Of a DNA stretch of 34,199 nt, positions 29,517 to 34,199 are shown piece after piece. The notes under the pieces were generated by a model. The model had not been told where the DNA came from, ran no database searches, and saw only the letters and a list, made by a program, of their open reading frames with translations. The stretch is from Microcaldota archaeon (GTDB lineage Archaea; Micrarchaeota; Micrarchaeia; Micrarchaeales; Micrarchaeaceae). Where the stretch lies: positions 1-34,199 of the forward strand of contig JAKBRJ010000007.1 in NCBI GenBank assembly GCA_021834785.1. The letters are read 5' to 3'. Numbering within the stretch: position 1 is the first letter of the stretch; each line of letters opens with the position of its first letter. The position numbers and the translations under genes were made by a program.

Positions 29517-30149
29517 TTAAGCCTTTTCAGTTGACATTGCCCTTGATTCGACCTTTGCTTCAAAATCGCTTACGCCATACTTGAATTCTTCGTTGTTTTT
29601 TATGACGCCACGCTTTTTCTGCACCTCTCTTGCAAGCAGATAATATATGAATGCAAGGGATTTTCTGCCCCTGTTGTTTGAAGGTATTATTAGGTCGAGA
29701 TATTTTGTCAGGTTATCCGTATCGCTTAACGCTATTATGGGTATGCCCACCTTGCTTGCTTCCTTTATGGCCTGCTTCTCGTTCCTCGAATCGCTTATGA
29801 ATAGCAGTTTTGGCTCTATATAGTCCTTTCTATAAGGGTTTGTGAATATACCTGGAGTTACCCTGCCAGGTATAAATATGGCATTTATTATCTCTGCAAA
29901 TTTCTGCGCTGCGGCTATCGCATATATCCTTGATGCTGTTACCACTATATCTTTTGGCTCATACGTTGAAAGCATGTTGGCTGCAATGCTTATCCTTGAG
30001 TCTATCGTTTTAAGGTCAAGCAGGTAAAGGCCGTCCTCCCTTATCTTGTATACGAACCTTCCCATGCCTGACGTTTTCATCTTTGTGGCAATGTGTATGC
30101 CAGCTTCTAAATAATCATTTTGGTTTGCTATAAATTCTTCTTCTGCCAT
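29517..30149 (-). CDS. rps2: 30S ribosomal protein uS2
   Basis: Small-subunit protein at the head-body junction. Recognised from the segments FVYKIREDGLYLLDLKTIDSR, VTASRIYAIAAAQKFAE, the loop FIPGRVTPGIFTNP, and PKLLFISDSRNEKQAIKEA. It has about 210 residues, normal for archaea. AGGTG six bases before the ATG at 30149 sets the start; the GTG at 30158 is part of the ribosome binding site. It lies 12 bases after the 3' end of tRNA-Pro and closes the rpoD...rps2 operon. Enolase and rpoK, which often precede it in other archaea, are missing here. Confidence 0.96.
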   Translation of the reverse strand: MAEEEFIANQNDYLEAGIHIATKMKTSGMGRFVYKIREDGLYLLDLKTIDSRISIAANMLSTYEPKDIVVTASRIYAIAAAQKFAEIINAIFIPGRVTPGIFTNPYRKDYIEPKLLFISDSRNEKQAIKEASKVGIPIIALSDTDNLTKYLDLIIPSNNRGRKSLAFIYYLLAREVQKKRGVIKNNEEFKYGVSDFEAKVESRAMSTEKA

Positions 30150-30161
30150 TTTAAACACCTT

Positions 30162-30263
30162 TGGGGCCGCCGAGATTTTCAGGATACTTTTGAATTCCCG
30201 TTGTTTTTACCTCGGGTCGCCAGCACCCCAAGCTGGAAGCCTACCAGGCTAGCAGACGGCCCC
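30162..30263 (-). tRNA. tRNA-Pro(GGG) with two introns in the T arm
   Basis: The acceptor GGGGCCG (5' end 30263) pairs with CGGCCCC (30163-30169), discriminator A at 30162. The anticodon stem CCAGC/GCTGG holds loop TTGGGGT (anticodon GGG) and has no intron. Between T-stem strands CCGAG (30211-30215) and CTCGG (30170-30174) lie 36 bases where 7 are expected. Two bulge-helix-bulge motifs explain this. Intron A, 16 bases (30195-30210), sits at 53/54, with central helix CCCG:CGGG and bulges AGG and AAT. Intron B, 13 bases (30176-30188), sits at 59/60, with central helix TTCA:TGAA and bulges AAA and AAT. Removing both gives loop TTCAAAT and a normal 73-base tRNA. It lies between rpoN and rps2. Confidence 0.92.
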
Positions 30264-30290
30264 GTAAATAACCTTTATGCACACAAACTT

Positions 30291-30491
30291 TTATTTTCTT
30301 CCATTTTCTATGAATTCATCTATCAATTCCATGTTGCTTAGGAACATTCTCCTGCAGCAATACCTTCTGAATTCCATTTCATCGAGCACCTTGGCGGCGT
30401 CTTCATGGTTTTGGTTTACTCTTTTGTCGTATTCTTCCCAATGGTCTGCGACAACAGCGCCGCACGTAAAACATCTAACCGGCATCATCAT
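30291..30491 (-). CDS. rpo10: RNA polymerase subunit Rpo10 (RpoN)
   Basis: A small zinc-bearing subunit that joins the Rpo3/Rpo11 platform of RNA polymerase. The 66-residue protein opens MMMPVRCFTCG and has the CxxC (CFTC) plus the adjacent Cys pair YCCRRMF that bind one zinc, both hallmarks of the family. GTGAT four bases before the first of three tandem ATGs fixes the start at 30491, though any of the three could be used. It lies in the conserved position after rps9. Confidence 0.97.
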   Translation of the reverse strand: MMMPVRCFTCGAVVADHWEEYDKRVNQNHEDAAKVLDEMEFRRYCCRRMFLSNMELIDEFIENGRK

Positions 30492-30508
30492 TCAAATCAC
30501 TTTTAACA

Positions 30509-31060
30509 TCATCTATATGAAGTCTGGAATCTGGCTCTTGCTTTGGTACCCAGGAATTTCTTAGGCTCTACACGCCTGACGTCATCTATGAGCAGGCTCC
30601 TGTCGTATCGCATTATCTCTTTCCTGACCGTATCTGTATCCGAAAAAGCCACAATAGCTTTTGCTATGGCGCTGCTTACTGCCTGGGCCTGCGAGCTTAT
30701 GCCGCCCCCATTGACATTTATCTTTATGTCTGCTGATTGTGCAATCTTCTTTGTCAGCTCCGACACGTATAAAGGTTTGAGCATCTCCTCCCTTAACTCT
30801 ATAGGTTCTATCACTTCTACAGGCTTGGAATTAATCCTTATTATGCCGCTTCCTGCCTTTATCGATGCCCTTGCTATGCTCGCCTTCCTTTTCGCCTTCA
30901 CGATGCTCGAACTGTTATTCTGCTTTGCAGAGGCTTTTTTCGATGCCCTTCGTGCAGCCTTCGGCTTATCCGAAGAGGGCTCAGATGTTTGCTTTTCCTT
31001 TGCCTCTGCGGCCTGCGGCGCTTCGATTTGCTGGACTGCCGGTTGTTTGCTTTCTTCCAT
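30509..31060 (-). CDS. rps9: 30S ribosomal protein uS9
   Basis: Small-subunit head protein whose C-terminal tail reaches the P-site tRNA. The C-terminal 125 residues are standard uS9 (KAKRKASIARASIKAGSGIIRIN, VNGGGISSQAQAVSSAIAKA, and the end KFLGTKARARFQTSYR). The first 60 residues form an extra low-complexity stretch rich in Gln, Glu, Lys, Ala and Ser (PQAAEAKEKQTSEPSSDK), not found in most archaeal uS9. GTGAT before the ATG at 31060 sets the start; a GTG at 31069 belongs to the binding site. It lies six bases after rpl13. Confidence 0.96.
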   Translation of the reverse strand: MEESKQPAVQQIEAPQAAEAKEKQTSEPSSDKPKAARRASKKASAKQNNSSSIVKAKRKASIARASIKAGSGIIRINSKPVEVIEPIELREEMLKPLYVSELTKKIAQSADIKINVNGGGISSQAQAVSSAIAKAIVAFSDTDTVRKEIMRYDRSLLIDDVRRVEPKKFLGTKARARFQTSYR

Positions 31061-31065
31061 GAATA

Positions 31066-31527
31066 TCACATTTTCTTTTCATAGCCTAAGAGCTTTGAGA
31101 GCTCTGCAATGGTTGTATAGTTTGAGTACATCCTGCTGGGATCCTTCTTTTCTATTTCAAGCATTTTGGCATCCTTGAACTCGTCAGGTGTGCTTATGTA
31201 CACCCTTAGTCGTTCGTACGCATCCTTGCCATGGGCGCTCCTGTATGGCAGCATGCCCCTTATTATCCTTTTGACAAGCATGTCCGACCTCCTTGGCCAG
31301 TATGGAGAGTGTTCGGGATTTTCCTTTTCCTGCAGATTTAACCTTATCATGTATTTGCTTTTAATGGAGCTTTTACTGCCGCTTATTATGGCGCTGTCAG
31401 CATTGACTATGGCAACATATTTGCCCTGCAACAGGTGCTTGGCCACAATACTGCCGATCCTTCCAAGTACTGCTCCTTTTGCATCTACTACTTCATATTT
31501 TTTAATATCATCTGGAATTGCCTTCAT
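31066..31527 (-). CDS. rpl13: 50S ribosomal protein uL13
   Basis: A large-subunit protein binding 23S rRNA domains II and VI. Recognised from VVDAKGAVLGRIGSIVAKHLLQGK, AIVNADSAIISG, SPYWPRRSDMLVKRIIRGMLPY and GKDAYERLRVY. It has 153 residues, typical for archaea. AGGT seven bases before the ATG supports the start. It starts four bases after rpl18e and its stop lies six bases before the rps9 ATG, a tight operon. Confidence 0.96.
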   Translation of the reverse strand: MKAIPDDIKKYEVVDAKGAVLGRIGSIVAKHLLQGKYVAIVNADSAIISGSKSSIKSKYMIRLNLQEKENPEHSPYWPRRSDMLVKRIIRGMLPYRSAHGKDAYERLRVYISTPDEFKDAKMLEIEKKDPSRMYSNYTTIAELSKLLGYEKKM

Positions 31528-31531
31528 TTGC

Positions 31532-31882
31532 TTACCTTATTACGTTTATTTTGTTGAGCTTTATAATGTCTTCTAGCTTCATGATCTTGCTGTTCGACTC
31601 TTTTATGCGCGCCATTGCTCCCTGAGAAAACTCTATAGCTGCGATGTTCACCTTATGGTCCAGCTTGCCTATAGAAAGGACCTTTCCTGGAACTATTACG
31701 TTATCGCCGTCCTTGGAGTACTTGTTTATCTTGTATACGTTTACAGATACCCTTCTGCGCTTCGGCACTGCTACCAGCTTATGCAGCCTCTTGTACAATG
31801 CAGCATAATGATTGCCTCTGGATGCCTCTTTCAGCGTATCTAGCCATGACTTTATGTCTGTTCTTTCAACGTTAATCTTCAT
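31532..31882 (-). CDS. rpl18e: 50S ribosomal protein eL18
   Basis: A large-subunit protein shared by archaea and eukaryotes. Recognised from the segment WLDTLKEASRGNHYAALYKRLHKLVAVPKRRRVSVNVYKIN and the later DNVIVPGKVLSIGKLDHKVNIAAIEFSQGA. It has 116 residues, close to other archaeal eL18. GGTG five bases before the ATG is the ribosome binding site. The ATG is only 16 bases from the 3' end of tRNA-Leu, so tRNA 3' processing would leave a short leader holding just this site. Confidence 0.96.
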   Translation of the reverse strand: MKINVERTDIKSWLDTLKEASRGNHYAALYKRLHKLVAVPKRRRVSVNVYKINKYSKDGDNVIVPGKVLSIGKLDHKVNIAAIEFSQGAMARIKESNSKIMKLEDIIKLNKINVIR

Positions 31883-31898
31883 ACTTTCACCATATCAT

Positions 31899-32017
31899 TG
31901 CGGGGGGTGAGATTTGAACTCACGCAGTCACTAAAGACACAGGAGTTCCAACAAACCTTATTTTGCATAAAATTTGCCCTCAGTCCTGCGCATTTGGCCA
32001 AGCTCTGCCACCCCCGC
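31899..32017 (-). tRNA. tRNA-Leu(GAG) with one anticodon-loop intron
   Basis: The acceptor GCGGGGG (5' end 32017) pairs with CCCCCGC (31900-31906), discriminator A. The anticodon stem is CAGGA/TCCTG and the T arm GTGAG-TTCAAAT-CTCAC is intact; the variable arm has a short GTC/GAC stem. A 32-base intron (31946-31977) sits at the canonical 37/38 position. It forms a good bulge-helix-bulge: central helix CTGA:TTGG (with two wobble pairs), bulges GGG and AAC, and an internal helix CAAA:TTTG. The mature anticodon loop is CTGAGGC (anticodon GAG) and the mature length is 87. The gene lies between rpoD and rpl18e, a placement known from halobacterial S9-type operons. Confidence 0.95.
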
Positions 32018-32021
32018 ATCA

Positions 32022-32600
32022 TCATTTAGCCTTTTTCAGCGCTTTCGATATAGAGCTTACTTCCTCTTTTATTATATCGCAAGCTTTATTAATGATTTCC
32101 TTGGGTGGCATCTGGCCAAAAGATTCAACATAAAATTTAAAAGATTCATCGCCTGTCTGCTCATATGTAACAAGGCCGGGCTGGAATTTTGCATGCTTCG
32201 TGGCTGCGTTCAATACTGCCTTGCCGTCGACCCTTAAGCGCTGGTCCTTTCCAAGCTTTATTATAGGTATGTTAGGCGAAGCGACCTTTATCTCCTTGTC
32301 AGACGTTTCCATATCGCGTGCGAATACAGTTACTGGACCCGTGGCGTCCAACGTAAACAGTATCTCGTCCTTATCAGAATACCCCTTTGATGGTGATACT
32401 ATAGGTATAAGCCCGATCCTGTGCGCTATGTATTCATCAAATATGGCGCTCGAATTCTCGTAAACGGTTATTGAATCTATCGCAAACGTCTTTACGGCGC
32501 TTATGGCTGTTCTTCTCAGCGCATTTGCGTAGCTGGGCGTAATGCCGCTTATCGAAAACTCGAATGCCTTCTCATTGATTTTAATAGCCTCGAAGTCCAT
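32022..32600 (-). CDS. rpo3: RNA polymerase subunit Rpo3 (RpoD)
   Basis: The alpha-like assembly subunit of archaeal RNA polymerase, pairing with Rpo11. Recognised from the alpha motif GITPSYANALRRTAISAV, FDEYIAHRIGLIPIV and the closing domain FKFYVESFGQMPPKEIINKACDII. The 192-residue protein is shorter than forms with a ferredoxin-like insert, and no Cys cluster for an iron-sulfur centre is present. GAGTGAAT before the ATG supports the start. Its stop is four bases before tRNA-Leu. It heads rpoD-tRNA-Leu-rpl18e-rpl13-rps9-rpoN-tRNA-Pro-rps2 and is separated from rps13-rps4-rps11, its usual upstream neighbours. Confidence 0.96.
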   Translation of the reverse strand: MDFEAIKINEKAFEFSISGITPSYANALRRTAISAVKTFAIDSITVYENSSAIFDEYIAHRIGLIPIVSPSKGYSDKDEILFTLDATGPVTVFARDMETSDKEIKVASPNIPIIKLGKDQRLRVDGKAVLNAATKHAKFQPGLVTYEQTGDESFKFYVESFGQMPPKEIINKACDIIKEEVSSISKALKKAK

Positions 32601-32757
32601 TTATTCACTCGTTCGATTTTCATTTTGAAACATAAAGGCATAAAGATATTACCCTTTAATCCTTTTATTTTTATAGTTTGCTATAAATCGTAGATTGCCT
32701 AGAAATATATATTAACATTATATACTGCAATATTTATATACTTTATGCGGTGATCGA

Positions 32758-33342
32758 TTGAGTTTCGAAGTAATGCTTTTTGACGCTTTCAGAGCTGACG
32801 GCTTCAATTCGAAGCAGTTTTTCCTGTCTTTTAAGGACAGGGCACACATCTCTAAGTCCAAACTTGATGCGGATGAAAGCACAGGATACCTGAATGTCGA
32901 TGAGAGCGGCATGATAATGAATCATAACGGAATAAGCAAGCGTTACATATCAGCAATGAACGTCACATACGACATGCTCTTCAGCGTATATGAAGTCAAC
33001 AGCATGAGTTTGTTCTGCGCTCGAACATTCAAATCAGATGATATTATCAAGAAAAAACTCAAAGATTTTATCAAAAAGTTCAAAAAACCGAATTTTGAGG
33101 TAAGGATATTTGGCATGCAGAACAACGAAAGCCAGATATTGGTAGGCAAGCTTCTAGAGGTAATCAAAACATACAAGCTCAAGGTATATGAAGTTGATTT
33201 ATTCGGCAATCAGACCAGGAACATAGCATTCGATGCAAAGAATGGAATGAGCTTTAACATACTTCTAAATGATAGGATATACAGAGCAGGCGAGCTTAAT
33301 ACCAATCTTACTGCAGACCAATTCGAAGCGCATTTGAAATGA
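32758..33342 (+). CDS. Uncharacterised soluble protein with TTG start
   Basis: A 194-residue protein divergent from rpoD. The start is a TTG at 32758 preceded by a perfect GGTGAT three bases upstream; the next ATG (32773) lacks such a site. The sequence is soluble and mixed alpha/beta. The C-terminal part (EVRIFGMQNNESQILVGKLLEVIKTYKLKVYEVDLFGNQTRNIAFDAKNG) loosely resembles the C-terminal region of CheD-type deamidases, with a similar order of helix and GN...R...FD strand, but the catalytic Cys/His are not seen, so I would not name it. TATA-like sequences are abundant upstream (32704-32740). Confidence 0.72.
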   Translation: MSFEVMLFDAFRADGFNSKQFFLSFKDRAHISKSKLDADESTGYLNVDESGMIMNHNGISKRYISAMNVTYDMLFSVYEVNSMSLFCARTFKSDDIIKKKLKDFIKKFKKPNFEVRIFGMQNNESQILVGKLLEVIKTYKLKVYEVDLFGNQTRNIAFDAKNGMSFNILLNDRIYRAGELNTNLTADQFEAHLK

Positions 33343-33437
33343 GCATTTTAGCCACTGCACAAATCTGCAATAAAATGGCAAAGGTGTGGGCTCTGCGGGA
33401 TTCGCATCTGCACACTCTAATGTTGGAATTGTTGCAC

Positions 33438-33815
33438 TTATAGAACTGCAAGAAGCATGAAAAGCAGCAGAATTTTAACTCTGTTTTGCCTGCTTTCCTT
33501 CCCAACTGTCTTCTTGCTCAGAAGAATTTTGTTTTTTATACCAACATCAGTAAAATCGTAACTTGTGACTTCGTTCCTCAATTTCACTTCAAACCCGTAC
33601 TCCCCAATTACAAAATCCGCCTCGCGTTTTCCAGAATAGAAACCTATATTCACCTTAGGCCCTGCCAATTGCCTGTCTTTATTGGCAAAACGGTAAAGAT
33701 GATTGAAGAGCACGCCTTCGGCAATCTTTGATTCTGCATCCTTGTCAATTATATTAGGGTGCCCTAGGCGCAGATGGTTGCCACATACGCTTACAGCCTC
33801 TTCGAAAATATCTCC
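33438..33815 (-). pseudogene. C-terminal remnant of a DUF4143-family ATPase
   Basis: A frame open from about 33815 down to the stop at 33438 encodes about 125 residues that match only the C-terminal part of DUF4143 ATPases: DAESKIAEGVLFNHLYRFANKD, then a nuclease-like core KREADFVIGEYGFEVKLRNE. The N-terminal AAA domain with its Walker motifs is absent; a stop codon precedes the fragment and its upstream end runs into the RNA ligase gene. The final residues (QNRVKILLLFMLLAVL) look altered. It is therefore a decayed copy, related to but different from the intact gene at 15202. The bases 33343-33437 hold no gene that I can see. Confidence 0.75.
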
Positions 33816-34199
33816 TTATATACCGGCGTACCCCTGCCTGTGATGCTCTCGATTATTTTTATGCTGTCGCATTTGAACCTTCCTTCGGTTATGCTGGCGG
33901 CTTTTAGCGCCTTTATTTCCTCTCCGCAATTCCCTTTTATTCTTGCAATCGTCAGATGCGGGGTGAATTCCCTGCTATCGATACAAATGATGCCTTTTAA
34001 GCATGTGCTGAGAGAATCGAATATGCTTTTTACCTGCAGATTACCCTCATTTATGCTTATGTATGCTATCCGTGGGTTTTCCTCATCAAAAAATTTCACT
34101 TCTCCGAATGATATGTAGAAGCTCTGAACTCTTATTGCACATATGGTATCTTCTGCAGCCTTGAGCTGGATATTATTGATGTCGCCCATGAAAAGCAGG
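33791..34199 (-). CDS. thpR: 2'-5' RNA ligase/cyclic phosphodiesterase (LigT/ThpR), 5' end cut off
   Basis: A member of the 2H phosphoesterase family, active on 2'-5' or cyclic phosphates in RNA. The second HxT motif is visible in REFTPHLTIARIK. The first HxT motif lies beyond the window edge: the reading frame continues to base 34199 with LLFMGDIN, the segment that normally follows HxTL in this family, so the apparent ATG at 34189 is internal. The C-terminus (GTPVYKEIFSKRL) is normal. Its last codons overlap the DUF4143 remnant by about 25 bases in another frame. Confidence 0.88.
   Translation of the reverse strand, partial: LLFMGDINNIQLKAAEDTICAIRVQSFYISFGEVKFFDEENPRIAYISINEGNLQVKSIFDSLSTCLKGIICIDSREFTPHLTIARIKGNCGEEIKALKAASITEGRFKCDSIKIIESITGRGTPVYKEIFSKRL

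Noticed and set aside
30175..30210. A split tRNA or pseudogene explanation for the oversized T arm of tRNA-Pro
   Set aside because: All parts are contiguous, two regular splicing motifs account for every extra base, and the spliced product is a perfect tRNA.
30543..31178. A 211-codon plus-strand frame opposite rps9 and rpl13
   Set aside because: Both genes on the minus strand are certain, with good ribosome binding sites; the plus frame has none.
1..34199. CRISPR array, insertion sequence or transposase
   Set aside because: No regularly spaced identical repeats of 24-40 bases, no transposase or integrase motifs and no terminal inverted repeats with a target duplication were seen.

Overview
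The window comes from an archaeon, most likely a small-genome acidophile of the Micrarchaeota/ARMAN type; that assignment is an inference. Seen in the sequence: archaeal ribosomal proteins (uS11, uS4, uS13, uS2, uS9, uL13, eL18), RNA polymerase subunits Rpo3 and Rpo10, fibrillarin, an archaeal/eukaryotic-type glutamyl-tRNA synthetase, TATA-box promoters, a mix of leaderless genes and genes with GGTGAT-type ribosome binding sites, and tRNA genes with bulge-helix-bulge introns. The first bases are the 3' end of 16S rRNA. It is followed by a pyrophosphatase gene and not by 23S, so the rRNA genes are unlinked.

Layout. 1-2.5 kb: 16S 3' end, ppa, then (minus strand) tRNA-Ser(GGA)-rps13-rps4-rps11. 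2.7-4.8 kb: two membrane proteins, a small DUF1059 gene, tRNA-Lys and a DsrE-like gene. 4.8-9 kb: a mercury-resistance type operon (ArsR regulator, MerA, a MerT-like Cys-pair membrane protein, a membrane-anchored TlpA-like thioredoxin), preceded by a PadR regulator with a Met/His-rich head and a methyltransferase. 9-15 kb: a prenyl diphosphate synthase, a five-gene beta-oxidation-type operon (CoxG-like protein, acyl-CoA dehydrogenase, enoyl-CoA hydratase, thiolase, 3-hydroxyacyl-CoA dehydrogenase) and a small CDGSH iron-sulfur protein. 15-18.4 kb: an accessory stretch with an AAA/DUF4143 ATPase, a dCMP-type deaminase and a GHKL-ATPase plus STAS-like pair, next to tRNA-Asn, whose 3' end is repeated as short direct repeats. 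18.4-24.6 kb: surface proteins (a pilin-like protein and secreted proteins), a response regulator with a degenerate GGDEF-like domain, and a large histidine kinase. 24.7-29.5 kb: fibrillarin, a zinc-ribbon/repeat protein, GluRS, a secreted protein and an FKBP isomerase. 29.5-32.6 kb (minus strand): rpoD, tRNA-Leu(GAG), rpl18e, rpl13, rps9, rpoN, tRNA-Pro(GGG), rps2. The right end has an unknown gene, a DUF4143 ATPase remnant and a 2'-5' RNA ligase gene cut by the window edge.

Most notable. (1) The three tRNA genes embedded in ribosomal-protein operons all carry introns. tRNA-Pro has two introns inside its T arm and tRNA-Ser has one in its T loop plus one in its anticodon loop. Both T-loop introns use the invariant TTCA of the T loop as one strand of the splicing motif. 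(2) The mer-type operon has a MerT-like protein and a TlpA-like thioredoxin, with clear operator repeats. (3) The classical rps13...rps2 cluster is split and permuted, with its two halves about 27 kb apart. (4) A protein gene terminates inside tRNA-Asn on the same strand. (5) Several regulator genes have well-formed dyad or direct-repeat operators over their promoters. All product calls were made by reading; no database search was run.
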